The notes below the pieces were generated by a model. That model was not told where the DNA came from, did not search any database, and saw only the letters and a list, made by a program, of their open reading frames with translations. Made by a program: the position numbers and the translations under genes. Positions 23,701 to 37,059 of a stretch of 64,000 bases of DNA are shown one piece after another (the first letter of the stretch is position 1; each line of letters opens with the position of its first letter). Source of the stretch: Isoetes taiwanensis (Eukaryota > Streptophyta > Lycopodiopsida > Isoetales > Isoetaceae); contig JAJEKV010000055.1 of NCBI GenBank assembly GCA_021234155.1, positions 415,001 to 479,000 on the forward strand. Reading direction: 5' to 3'.

Positions 23701-25372
23701 GCCCTTGCTTGCTGCAGACACCAAGGATAGATTGATATTTAATCAGCATGAGGTTTTAATATCCATGAATCTCAGCACATGTAGAGAGAAACTGTCTGTA
23801 TCATGATAGGAAAGGACTAACGTTATACAGCCACTATGGTACAAAAAAGTTTTCCAAAGGGAAGGCTCCAGGAGCTTTTGCCTTGCCTTGAATATATTTT
23901 GCCTATACGCTATCCTGAACTGCATAATGCTATAACTACAAAAGCAAAACATGGATGTCTTGAGCTCATACGAATTGAAAACATCCTTCTTAAATGGTCC
24001 ATTGAAACAACTTCAGTCACCACAATGTTTTATTTTCTGATTCAATTTGCATGGCATGTTAGAATAAAAAGTGTTCTACTTACACCATGCATGAGGTTTG
24101 CTTTAGAACAGCTGAAATAATATGCCATAACAACTTCAATGAGAGATCTTTATCCATTTGATCATGTCTTAAGCAATCGCTCTTTATGCAAATAAATAAA
24201 CTACCATATGTGTAATAAATGCATTTCTTCATCAAATTGTCTTACAAGGGACCATAAGTGATCAGAGCATTTGTCCCTGCTAGAAACAGAAACCTCGATC
24301 TGCAGCACCCACTCACAAAACTTTTCGTGAATAATGTTGGCTTTACAAGATTCTCAAAAACACACAGTCATAGCTTAAAATAACTAGCAAGCATTGAGGC
24401 CCCAACAAACGGCTCTATTGTCAAACGAAGGCCCTATTCTGCATTCAGTCTAGATCAACCTAGCAAAAGAAGCAAATGAGATAGGATTGACACATTCAAA
24501 AGCAGAAAATAACTTTAGGAGACAAAGCTTCTCATTCTTGTCGATGGCACTATATCACCAATGCTAAAGGGTTCTGCACTGACCCATTCTTGCCGATGGC
24601 ACTATATCACAAATGCTAAAGGGTTCTGCACCGACCCATGTCCAAGGAACATACATATTAGCACTAAGAATTGGGCATGAAAATGTTGGCAAATCCGACA
24701 ACATATTTTAGATGCATGCAACTTCATCCATAGATTCCTCAAATGGATCCACGGGAATACACAGTCAAAGAAAATTAGTTGGCCAGATTGGAAGGATTTG
24801 AAGGCAATGGTTAGGGCCACGAGCGGACGAAGGAATTACCTGGATTTTCCATAGGTTTTCTATTTTTCCTAACCGTGAATTCCTAAATTAGTAGATCTAA
24901 TGGTTAAAATAAAATTAAACTGACGTGACATGACACGTGGCATAGCTAGAATTGCAGCAAAGTGTGCACCTCGGGTTAGGCAACCCTGCTATAAAAAAAA
25001 AAATAAGTAAAAATAATAGATCGATGATATTCCACGTGGAATGGCATAGTACCACTTCCATCTTCTGTTTTTGCACCCACTTTGTTTACTAAACATGGTA
25101 CTTTGTCATATGCAGCACATAATAGCTAAAACGATCGTAGGAAAAAATGAGATTCCTGTTGTCATTAATGGGATTTATAATACAGTTTGCAAATTACATT
25201 TGACATGTGCATTTTCGTGACACAAACTAGATCAGGAAAACAAAAAGAGACCCCCTTTCAATATACAACTGAACTCACCCGAGTTCTTTCATCTTTCAGA
25301 GATACTATGACACACTATGAACAAAAGAATTGTTAGTACTTTGTACACAGTCCGTAATAATTATTGCAATGA
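23701..25372. other. Spacer downstream of TAF1, with a small tandem repeat
   Basis: No gene was recognised, and the TAF1 3' UTR probably occupies the right end. A 52-bp tandem duplication lies at about 24543-24645 (CGATGGCACTATATCAC.AATGC repeated). Confidence 0.5.
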
Positions 25373-28300
25373 TCAATGTGTCCTTGAACTTCTCCTGTCG
25401 ACTGACTTAGATGGAGCACGTTGACCAAACTCATCTATGTCGAGCAAAGATTCTGCAGCACTTAGCTCTGTGTGCTTTTGATTAAGTAGGCTATCACACA
25501 AAGCAAGTAGCTGATCTGCTAGCGGTGGTATTCCAGGATGCCGACCTTCATTATACAAATGAGCATTTACAGCAATTTGTTGCACATCTTTACGGAAGTC
25601 AGAACGGCTCTTGTATGTTAGTTTTCGCACATTGTCTCTGATTGTTGAAAGGTCCATGGGATGGGTCACATAAAGACGATAATCCGGTGCTTCTTTCTTT
25701 GTTACAGGTCTTTGAAACAGAAAATGTATGTCCGCTTTTTTTAGGTCTTCTGTAATGCTTTCCAATATATTGCTGAGTTCAACCTGAAACGTAAACAATT
25801 ATTACTACTCCTTTATCACCACTCCCATCAAAGAGTTGCAAGAGAAACTGCAAAAAGTACTTACTTCACCACCACCTCGTTTCCGCTGACGTTTCGAATG
25901 TACAGAATTGTTTCCTCCAAGATCCATGTGGCTGCGCCTCTTCATTGCACTTTGACTTTGTGCTTCTACCAGCTGCGTGTCATCGTATGTCTTCTTTGAA
26001 GGGCCTGTAATTACAATTCCACGATGTCTTGAAGATTTGGAGAACTCTCCAACTACTTCCTGCTCTAAATAATCAAACCTCCTCTGGTCCCTTTGTCTAC
26101 GTTCCTCTTCAGCTTTCCATCTCTCTCTCTCTTCCTGCAACCTAAGAACCTGCAAATGTTGTTCATATTCTTCTTCCTTTCTCCGTTCCTCTTCCTCCCT
26201 CCGTTTTGCCATTTTTTCCTCTCTTAATCTCTGTTTATCTCGAACCCATTGTAACTTATTTTCTACCACAAGTTCCTGCCTTGTCTCCACAAAGATGTCA
26301 ACACGATCATTCCTATCCATTTCAGGCCTGCTATCCCACTGCCATTCCTCCCCCCTCTGGTGTTCCATGCCCTGGACACCATTTCTTTCCCAGCTCTCTC
26401 TTTGATGCTCCTCTTTTACAGAAACCACTTGTGAATCGCCTTGGTTTATTGCTGCTGCTCCCAAAAAGTGACCTTTTATTTCAACCCTGCTTTCTTCAAC
26501 AGGTTCTTCATTCTTGACTGATGTCTCCAATTTTCGGGTTTTAATCTTGATTTTCTTTATAATAGAACTACTAGCAGCATTGACTTTTAACTCTTTACGG
26601 ACTTCCACATGTGCCTCTTCTTTTCTTGGCTGCTCGATATTTTTGTTAACCTTCACCGACATGTCTGGGTTTGTTGGAATCTTTATTCGAAAAGAAGTAA
26701 TCTTCGATGGATTTGGGTCATTCTTTTTTATTTTTATTTTTGGCACAACCGTTTGTACCTCCTCTTTTTTCTTTTGAGAGTCGTCTGGAATCTTTTTCTT
26801 GATAGTGATTTTGGGTATTGGTTGACGGAAAGCTTCCACAGCCAAAATGTTCCGATGTGCATTGGCATTTATGTTTGAGACTGCGTCTTCACGGTACATA
26901 AGGCATTTCTTCTTATTAGTACGCATGTGCCCTATCTGTAAAGATATGTTAGAATATGATGTTCGTCAATAATCATATGATAAAAAACAATTACTTCCAC
27001 AAACCTGTCCACATGCACCACAAATCACTTGTAACCCATCCTTGCCTGCTTTGCTCGTGTCTTTACTGAACTTACTCAACTGTATGAGATTTGTAGCTCT
27101 TATTAACACATTACATAGCAAAGGATATTTCAAAAACTAGCAAAGTAACCACCTTAGATTTTGCAAGGTCCTTTCCAGTGCCAATCTGCTTATTGTCCTT
27201 TTTTGGTAACCATGACTTCATCTCTTTTCCCTCACCAGTCCCATTTGAAGTGCTTGGCTTGCTCAATTTAGCTTTGCTCTTCTCCAAATAACGGGCAACC
27301 TATACCAGGAAGTGCTCAGGGAAGTAACGTAATAACTATATGTAACCATGTCAAATACCTCAACTGGATCCTTGATAATTATTGTCTCCAATTTACCATC
27401 GATACGGCGTTTTACTTTGAGAAACTTTCTCTTGGGCTGTCCTATTTTTGGCTGATGATCCCTGGACTCCTGTGCCTCAGCAGAAGCTGGAACGCTTTTC
27501 TTCTTCTTATCCTCCTCTGGTTCATCATCTGCAAATAAGCTTCACATTAGTGAATCATTTGATGCGAAAGTCGTATTAATTGCTCCAGATGTGAAAATAA
27601 CTCCTCAAATGATCACCTTCCATTAGCATACGATGAAGTTCAGCAGCTTCTGCTGCCTCATCCTCCAAATCTTCCTCCTTCTGGGCTTCTAGAGCACGCC
27701 TGCGTGCTCCTAATCCTCTAACAATTTCCTTCTTTGCCCTCTTTGATGAATCGTCACCACCATCAATTTCCTCTGCTTCAAGAAGATTTTCAAGATCACC
27801 AGCAAAGGTGTCCAAGTCCCCACTTGCATCCTCATTGTCTGACTCTTCATCATCAGCTGCTGATAGACTCTGAACCTGGCGATCCCATATTTCCTGGCAC
27901 TTTTCTCGTGCCTGCTGCTGCAACTGCAAATATGACATGCGCTGACCTCGAGCAAATTTTGTAAGTGCTGCTACTCCAACCTTTACACCTGAAGCTGCAT
28001 GTTCACTAGATAGTTTCCTCACAAGTGCAATTCTATGCCATCTTGTTAGCTTCTCAATCTGTGCCTCTGGAACCCTGAACTTAAGTAATACCTGGCCATA
28101 AACAATGCAAGGCATTAAATACCTAACTGCAAAGAAAAAGATGTTAAAATACAGAGGCATAGATTGGCATATCTCCATAATTCCAGTGCATCCAGCATTG
28201 CATTATAGTCCACATAAGAAAACCCCACCAGGTGGCAGCCAGACATTTGCTAACAAGCAAAATACCTACATATTTGTTATTGCACCATCTTACTAGCCTG

Positions 28301-31300
28301 AGCTAATTCCATGCCTAAATATAATTGTCTTTGCAGAAAGATTGAGATCTCTCTAACAGTTCTACAGAACTCATAAATACATGCATCGAGCAGGTGAAGC
28401 AGAAAAACCTCACGAGCAGCATCCATGCTCAGACGTCGAAGATCTGCATCTGTGCCTGTCACGGCACCTCCACCACGAGCAACTGCTGCCTTTTTCTGGA
28501 CAACTGCTCCAGTAGTCGGCGGCCGAATTGGAACGCGTAAATAACTAAAGCCAAGCCCCCGACCAGATGGGTCTCCGGGACCAGTAATCTCCAAGCGCTC
28601 CAGCCAACCTCGCCCCTTTTGATTAGCATGACAAGTCAAAATCCAATCATGAAATTACTAGCTCCGCATTTGAAGTACAACACAGGCAAATCCACAACAC
28701 CTGCATTGTCGCAGAGACAAAATTTGAACTAAGATTCCAGGGAGTCAATTGTAATTCTCGCTCAATATGTGTGGCCGCAGCAAGAGTAATGGCTTCATCA
28801 GGAAGCTGATTCATAGCCGCACTTATTCCCGATGGTTGTGTTAGCTTATGCACCCCCATACGTTTCAGGTGATGCAATCCAGCTTGCATACTTTCATAGC
28901 TGCACACCTTCAGATATCAAACTTAAGTGAGCACCCTTTAATTTCAACCAAAAAGAAGAGGAACAGAACTGACATTTTCAGGAGTAACCATGCGCCTTAT
29001 TTCATCCTCCGATGGAATGCGGAAGTTCTTTCTCATGACCCAGCACAAGTCACCTCTTGTTTCTTCTCTCTGCAAAAGAGAGAGAGATCACATTAACCTA
29101 CTAACAAAAAAATGAAGTCTACCATTCTGTTATAAATATAAATATTTAAAAACGATTTATGCAAATAACAAAAAAGGTTAAGTCCATTATCTTGTTCTTG
29201 AGAAATAAAAAACAATCATGTGACAATCATATGACAACCAAGACATAACGACCATATTAACTTTGTTGACAAAATAGTTTCATCTATTTCTGTTCTTTTT
29301 AGTAGGAAAATAAAAAATCTTAAGCAAAAAATATCTATCTAACAGCCAAACAAAATAAGCATATTTACTTTACCACAAACTATTAGCATAGGCAGAATAC
29401 TATCTAAATGCAACTGTTTACAGAAGCACGGATCAGCATTGCCAAGAAAAGACTAGGCAATACTTAACTAAGTCAGATCATTGTTGCAATTATTGTCGGA
29501 TAGGGGATAATGGTCCTGTATCTTTATTGATAGGCAACTAACATAATAGATGGGAAAATAAATGAGAAGTATGAAGTGACTTTTTTGTGACACAAACTTC
29601 CACACAAAAAAAAAAAAGCAAAGTCTAATTGCAAATAGGTCTAATTTTCTTATCGACGAAATGCGTTTTGCTATTAAATCAGACACGGAAATTGGAGAAT
29701 GAATTACTAAGGATGTCTATGAATGCAGTCAAATCAGTCTCACTAACTACAATACCAACCTGAAGATCAGCACAATGCTTTAGACGCTTCCGAACAAAAC
29801 CTTCTGAAAGGGCAGGGAATTGAGCCATCAACTCATCAGCTCGCACACGGGGAGAAGAACCTGGCTTATTGTAGGCACGAAATTCACGATAAATGTAAGC
29901 AAGCAACCTGTTACCCAGATACGTCAAGACTACTTTTGAGGATGGTGCAATGACATCCATATGAGGTTCCTGCTCGTTGGAAAGTTGTCACGAGTTAATC
30001 AGACATATTACAGACCAGTAAATATAAAATTGGGCAATCCGGAAAAAAAAAAGAGCATACCTGCTGTCCTACCACGTGAATGCTGTCAATTCGCCTTAGT
30101 GATATCTTTCCCTTGGCTGATCGCACCAGTAGAAAATCAGTTGTTGCAACTTTATGAGGAAAGACAGGAGCTCTGTATAGATTTGTCTCAAGGCATGATT
30201 GTGTCTCGCCAGGGCGAATATTTCCAAGAAAAGGAGACTCTTCAGTAGGCTCTAGTGGGATCGTCACCCCAAGCCAAGAACCTCGTTCACTACGCAGAGT
30301 GCTTATAGTAGCATCCATTGGCGTCATTTTACGATAATAAGTTGAAAGCCGAGCCCCCATTCCTACATTGCTCAAGAGTAAGGGACGCTCTTCACAGTAC
30401 CTAAACCACTTCCCAATGTAAGTATTCCCATGGGATACTAAAAATCATGCATCATATAGAAGATAATTCAACACTTGACCTATGATCATCCCTCTTTTTA
30501 GATACCAAAGAAATGGAGCAGAAACATACTCCATAAGTGCAACATGGCCATCTTTAACTGACAGCTCGGACTTCTTTCTGAATGCCCCAGGTGGCTTGGT
30601 AGGTTTATTCTCCCCAGGTAACCTTTGTGCCCTTGGCCATGGGTGCACCTTCATCCGAACCAAATGGAGGACCGAATTTGGGGGAACCTTTTGTTCTGCA
30701 AAAGTCCTTCCGTCTTCCAATTCCTTCCCAGCATATAATACCTTTGTCTTCTCTGAGGCTTTTACATCTGCAACACCAATTGTGAGGAAAAAGGAGCAGC
30801 TGCAGTATTGAGTTCAATTCAGGAAATAGTGCATCTCTACTTTTAGACTTATTAGTACTTACTGATACTGATAAAATGTGAAAACCAGGCAAAAATAATG
30901 CACAACGTTAACTGAAATAAATCCTACAGTGAAGTGATCTCACATTGTAATTTTTTGACATGAGACAATTATGAAAAGGTGTTAGGCTATAAAGGAGGGG
31001 AAAAATAAGCTTTTACTACTTTTCTGTCTACAATTATTAAAGGGTCTTAGGCTAGAAAGGAGGGCAAAAATGAGTTTTTACTATTTTCCTGTTTGACATT
31101 ACACAAATGCTTTTGAAATACACCAAGTTCTTAATGGCTCGCCCAAAAAAGGGATCAAAGATAATAACAGCCCCTAAAACAGCAGTTTTCTGACTAGGTA
31201 TCAATAACAAGAAACAATCAAAATGCTAGAAATTACCTCCAAGCTTTTTGGCAACCTTGGCTTTAAATGTCTCCAGCGTTTCAGATGCATCAACATGGAT

Positions 31301-34300
31301 CTTGCTATTTTTACCACCTAGAGTTTTCAATATTACTTTCATAGGTCCTCTGTCAGCAAGTATACCCTGCTCCTTCGCAGCAACCTCATTATGATGAGGA
31401 AACCAGACAGCTCTTGGACGATGAAAATTTGCAAGATCCTTGCTGTCAAAGCATAAATAGATAACATAATAAAATAAGTCAATATGCCCGGCAGAAAAAG
31501 CATAATGCCTCAAAATAAACTTATCAGAGCACATTACACTTACTTTGATAACTTTGGCTTCATAGTTTGAAGCTTCAGAGCAGGTATTGAATGCATAACT
31601 TTTATGCCATGGACAGCACGCTTCTTTGAGTGTGACTTTTGCTGCTGAAGCACTTTCTTGACGGTATAATATTTGTCATTTGATATATTGAAGCGTGCAA
31701 CAGAAGATGGGTGGTTCACAGATTCCCAAGGTTCAGATGCCCCAACTTTTCCTTGGGCTGTCAAGACCATAGATGCGGCGCGAGCACGCAGGCCCTGACC
31801 TTCCTTATTGTCAGGAATCTCAAACACCATTTGAGAATCCTGGAAGTCAAAAATAATCTTAGACCTACAAGCCGAATGTTCAAGCTCCTCTGGATCCCAT
31901 ATAATATTCTCTAGCCAAGATCCACTAAAGAGCTCATTGTTCTTCTGAGTGGATTTAAGATTAAGCTTATCCAACCGACGTATGACGTCATTGGCTTTCT
32001 GAGATAAGCAAGCCTCTTGACTGGCATTATTTTCAAACCTACAAGCACTTAACCTGAGCATCTGTGGATGACTACAAATGCGGGTGTTATTTTCCACCTT
32101 CTCACTATAGGAATGACCCAAGCTTTCCACCAAAACATTGAGTCCACTATTATAATCATGAAAACTACATTGCCTTCCGGAATTGCCTTCCAGAAGATCT
32201 TCTTCCATTGGCAGTGCCTTAAATTCAGCTTGTTCCTCATGAGCAGTAGAGCAAGAAGGGCTCTTCTCATCTTCTTCACCTTCGCACTTGGACATTGGAA
32301 ATGGTTGCTTATCCCATAATATAAACTTTTCCCATTCTGATTGATGTATTTGATCATAATTTGCTTGAATTTCACATTTGTTACAAGATTGTGTGTCATT
32401 CCAGCTCTCTTTCATACACAAGTCAGGGACAAACTTAACCCTTCTTTTCCCTTCTCCACGGCCATGTATACTATCCTTTACTCTACAAGTCTCCTGATCT
32501 GACTCATCTGTCGCAGATTCATCATCTGATCCTGTTTCTGGAGCACAAAGAAAGGCACTGGCTCGTATAGGTCTGTTTTTTAGTGTATCCCAATCATCTT
32601 CTTCTGATACAATATTCCCACCTACATCTGCGATTATAAAAAAGGTGTTCATATGAAGCCATTAGATGGTATAAACAGCAACTCCATATCCTAAAATGGC
32701 ATGAATTGGAATTTGAACTGCCTGCACTATGATGAGATAGCTGTACTTGCAACAAATAGAAGAAATGAAGCAAAGTGAATGCTCAATATACGACATGGGC
32801 ACTCTCAACAATTTGGAGTTTTACCTCGAAAAGATGTTCGCTTTGACCATATTCTTCTATTTCCTAATATCCAAGAAGGCTCTTTAACTCCAAAGAGCTC
32901 AGAAAATCGCAACACTTCTTGCCCATCTACTTCGCAGAGAACTGGTAACTCAATCTCTCCATTATCCTCATCAGTACCATCAGAGAGCAAGCCTTCATCC
33001 TGCAATCAAAAAAAGAGAAAAGCGAGTACATAAATAATGTTTCATGTTCACCACTGATGAAGTTATTGATAACCGCCATATGTTTGGACAGAATCAGTAG
33101 CTGTACCACTTACATCAGAATCTTCAACACCCTCCATGTCATCATAACCATCAACTTCATCCAAAACTTCTTTAGAGTTTATTGTATCTGGAACTTCTTC
33201 TACTTCCATAGACACAACAATGGATGTTTCTGTATATATTATGAACATGTAACGACAATCCGTTTCAAAACTAGGAAATGTGTTGAGAAGCAGAAATACA
33301 TGTAAAGGATAGATCTACACCTGGCTCTGTTTTCTCAGCCTCATTCTCTTGATTGGGAGAAGATTTAGCTTCCTTTTCCAGTTCCTCTTCTTCATCATAG
33401 TTTTCCTCAGAGGTGGAGGTGGCAAGAATCGAATCACGGGCTAGTGCTGCCTGGGCATAAAACTGTTGATCCTCTGGAGCTATTTGCACCTCAGGTCCCT
33501 CATACTGCTCATCAATATCTTCGAAATCGACTGCATCATCTGCTTTTGTATCGTAATCTTAAATGTATAAAAGTGTGTTTGGTTAGCCAAATGAAAAACC
33601 AGATGGGCAAGACAAAATCATTTTCCTTATTTTTACACAGTATTGTAGCTATACACATTAATGTATGTTTAAAGGAACATTACAAGTTACATACTTTATC
33701 GTGGCTTTACCTTCTTCTCCAATGCCAGATAATCCTGCCTTCTTCCCCTTTGCTAGCTGCATGGATATATAACGTTCAAAAAACGCTCAGCTATTGCTTG
33801 CGAGTCAATGATAAAGACATAAGGTATTTTAACTATTTCAATGTAGACTATTTTTATGACCATGTTAAAACAAACTGAAGTTGGTGTTGCGGAAACAAAA
33901 CTATTGTTTCACAAACCTACTAGTACAAGCTTCAAATACTAGACTGTGTTTCTGCCGGAAAGAGGATCTTTTTTCAAGCTTGCTTTAAAATGCAATTAAG
34001 ATATTCAAACCACTGCACACACATAGACTTACCAAATAAAGCATCAGCAACTTCAGAGACAAAGCAGTCATACCTCAAGGTCAAACAAAGAAGTTCCCAA
34101 CTGTGTAGCCAATGCAGACAGGTGTTCCTTTGCATCCTGCAATTAAAATCAGTGCAATGTCATTTAAAATATGCGTTGAATGCTCTCAGGCTCATAAACA
34201 CATGTCTTGTGCACAATAACAAGGGGCAGAACAGAAGTCCAAAATTCAGAAGTCAATGTGTGTTATAGACAGAAATTAATATAATGGTTTTATGCTTCCA

Positions 34301-35169
34301 TAACAATTCAAGTGGCATGCAAATATTGGAATGAATGCTATACTATGTTTTGTGGTCAATTGGCAAAAACCAGGCACTTCACAAGATGGATGTTATGACG
34401 TGACTTAAACATGAGCATTTGTAAGGTAGATAAATGAGTTTTCTATACTAGCAGGTGATAGAAAAAACAAGAGGCAAACAGTTGTCTGGTGTTTAACTCC
34501 TCCCAGCATAAGATTAGCATGCTGAACAGTTAAAAGAAGGTCCTGGTTCTAGCATGCATGGAAATGAGCGAAAGTGAAAACAGGTCTCTGGTGTTTATAC
34601 GTAAAGTTAACCCAAACTAATGGGTTGAACTTAGTGATGTGAAAATAGGTATCTGCTATTTGTGTTTAGTGTTTATCCACATATCTCGAATGGCTCAAAG
34701 GACGAGTTTCATCCGCTTATATAACAGGTTAACAGTTGTGAATGTTCACATAAAAAGAATTTGATTTGACAAGTTCAATTGCCTTCTAGCAATTCAAGCT
34801 CCTGTAGGGGCAGTTCATATGATCGAGCACCGTCACACACCCTCAAATCTCATTAAAGGCGAGAAGCCATGTTCAATCTTCTGGCAATTAAAACTCCAAT
34901 CGATGCGAAGACAATCCAACAATCAAAACGTTAGGTTTCGGCACTCAGATGATGCCCCATACCTGGTCCATATATTCTTCATCCAGATCACCAGAATCAT
35001 CAACATTTCCAAACATGAAACCCAGCATGCGTCCTTTATCTTCTTCCTCCTCTTCATCTTCTTCGTTTTCTGCTGCTGCAGAAGGACCTCCCTCTTCTTC
35101 TTCTTCTTCCCCGCCATCAATATCACTGGCATCCGGGGCACCATTGCTACGGGGATGCACAGCAGCCAT
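25373..35169 (-). CDS. TAF1: TFIID subunit TAF1 (HAF/TAF1 type), complete
   Basis: TAF1 is the largest TFIID subunit. It scaffolds the complex at RNA polymerase II promoters and reads acetylated histones in the nucleus. Exons on the minus strand: 35169-34963, 34136-34074, 33756-33711, 33557-33321, 33229-33114, 32999-32825, 32627-31544, 31442-31237, 30767-30530, 30400-30061, 29969-29760, 29069-28974, 28907-28701, 28615-28409, 28091-27617, 27528-27359, 27299-27153, 27080-27006, 26935-25865, 25783-25373. All introns are GT-AG, phases agree, and the sum gives 1926 residues, the usual plant length. Domains: acidic N-terminus with LGFMFGNVDDSGDLDEEYMD; ubiquitin-like fold (about 677-757); the TAF1 central domain; zinc knuckle CGACGQIGHMRTNKKC (about 1428-1445, split by an intron); coiled, charged stretch; one bromodomain (about 1795-1890) with NAHLYN supplying the acetyl-lysine-binding Asn. 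An in-frame ATG at 35226 would add 19 residues. Confidence 0.95.
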
Positions 35170-35226
35170 GGTATGGGTTTGTGTGTGGAAGGCAGTCTCC
35201 AGGTGGGGCGTGCCGGACATAGCCAA

Positions 35227-36141
35227 CCTCGCTCGGTCTCGTCAGTGAGGGCAAGGAGGGCAATTTATAGTAGATCATTTTATAGACTTAATTTGCCCAC
35301 TAAATTTTGCTGTTAGCAGAAATATTTTTGTCTATAGAGTTGTAGACTTGAGGGTGTGGATCTCTTGTGAGTAAATATTATCGAGTGAATTATTCGGTTG
35401 CCCTCATGGCAAACCCTAGGTGTATGGGATGAGGCATAGGCATATTCTATAAGATAATCTTTTTGGACGCTTGAGATGTTCCATGGATGCCATTAGAGCT
35501 ATGTCCCTCGTCGAATGGTGAGGACTGAGATATTTATTTTCTACCTATTGACTATGGATACTCGGGGAAGAATTTCTCAAGGATTTTTGTAGCCCAAGGA
35601 AAATCTGTTGAATCAATGTGAAGAATGAGCTTTAATTGGGTCTTTTTTATCCAAGAAAAAAAAAATTGGGGATCATTGACCCATTCAAAACATTGAATCT
35701 GAAGAATGAAGGCAGGTATCAAATCCACGATAAGTTCCAGCCATGCCCAAAGCACTCCTATTTCTACATATTGATCAAACTCTTAGCACTCACACAACCA
35801 ACACATAACTAGCATTAACATTAATTAACACAAACTATTACATCCAACAAATTTAAATTAAAATCCCCCTGAAACCCCCTTTGGTTTGGGTGCATATTCA
35901 CATGGGGGTAACTCTGGGCATCGAAAGATGTTGGATGGGCATATATGCCATTTATTCCTTTATCCAGACCGTACATAGCGATCCTCGTTTGTGGGGTATG
36001 CTTGTACAAGTTTTTGTATATGTATATTGAGGTTTTCAAAATACTATAAGGTTTGAGGGAATATACTGAATGGTCTTGATTTTATACATGTATTATATGA
36101 TTTTAGGGGCTCTTGCTGCCCTACGTCACCCCCCCGTGAAA
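35227..36141. other. TAF1 upstream region, no other gene
   Basis: This region should hold the TAF1 promoter and 5' UTR. No divergent gene, CpG-like block or clear TATA box at a fixed distance was recognised. Confidence 0.4.
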
Positions 36142-36170
36142 CTAGTAAACATATGCCCGGCGTTGTCACA
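36142..36170 (-). mobile_element. Decayed Helitron-like 3' terminus
   Basis: On the minus strand the sequence AACGCCGGGCATATGTTTACTAG matches the ending at 11282-11310 in spacing and in the right stem arm. The left stem arm is mutated. The element would extend to the right from here. Confidence 0.4.
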
Positions 36171-36218
36171 CATAGCCGAAGTTCACGTTAATCCAAGGAT
36201 GTACATGATCTAGATCTA

Positions 36219-36561
36219 TGCTAATTGAAAGTGATTATAATAAGGTATCGAACGACCTTCACACATTCCAAAAGGATAGGTAAACACGTAACATGTAGAG
36301 GGTATATAATACATCAGACAGAATTATAAGAAAGTCATATGGCAAAGTTCAATACTCTTCAACCAACCTGCATTTGTTGTGTGCCTTCTTTAGCTGATAT
36401 CCAATATCACTATGTGACGACTCAAGAGAAGTAAAGATATCATTCTTAAGCACACCCAAAAGAAGATGCATTGTGCTAATCGAAGGTGACTATAGTAAGG
36501 TATCGAACGAACTTCACACATTCCAAAAGGATAGCTAAACATGTAACATGCAGAGGGTAGC
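36219..36561. repeat. Direct repeat of about 88 bp, two copies
   Basis: Copies at 36219-36307 and 36474-36561 share TGCTAAT.GAA.GTGA followed by AAGGTATCGAACGA, CTTCACACATTCCAAAAGG and ATGTAACATG-type sequence. They are separated by about 166 bp. Confidence 0.75.
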
Positions 36562-36764
36562 ATGCCAGCATTCATGCCTACATCAGGTTGCTGAAGAGCT
36601 ACTTGAACATGAAATTCAACACTGTCAATAACGAATCTTATGACTTCTCTATATTAGAAACAACAAAATCTTTAGTCAAATATGCAACATTGTTCCTTTT
36701 CCTTTTGCTCCAGCTGTAGATGACCTCTAAAGCTTAAAAACCTTAGTCACTAACGAATGACCCT

Positions 36765-36955
36765 AACCATGTATGATTAGAGTAGATAGATTAGATCTTT
36801 ACTCTGTTATTACAGTTCATTGGATGATATTGTATTGCTCTGTGCGCACCTCTTGTATATTGGGAAGGGGGGTAGAGACCCAGAGCCTTTGTAGATGATG
36901 TTCCTAGATAGCCTCATTAGTACCCAATAAATGCGGCATGTGCATACATGCCAAA
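36765..36955 (+). repeat. Gypsy LTR fragment of about 190 bp
   Basis: The segment aligns with the middle of the gypsy LTR (reverse complement of about 54000-54190). Shared marks are CTAACCATGTATG, AGATAGATTAGAT, TGTATATTGGGAAG, GGGTAGAGACC and AATGCGGC.TGTGCA. Both ends are truncated. Confidence 0.7.
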
Positions 36956-37059
36956 AGGCACTATGATAATACTATTTGAGTTTTGTTTCTTATGTAGAGC
37001 AATTTTAAGGTAAGGAAGGGATTTGATGGCTCCCAGCCAATTGTACTTCCCATTTGAGC

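Noticed and set aside
26206-26878. Plus-strand open frames opposite TAF1 exon 19
   Set aside because: They are shadows of the Lys/Glu-rich TAF1 exon. Antisense of such codons gives Phe/Leu/Ser-rich frames that look membrane-like.
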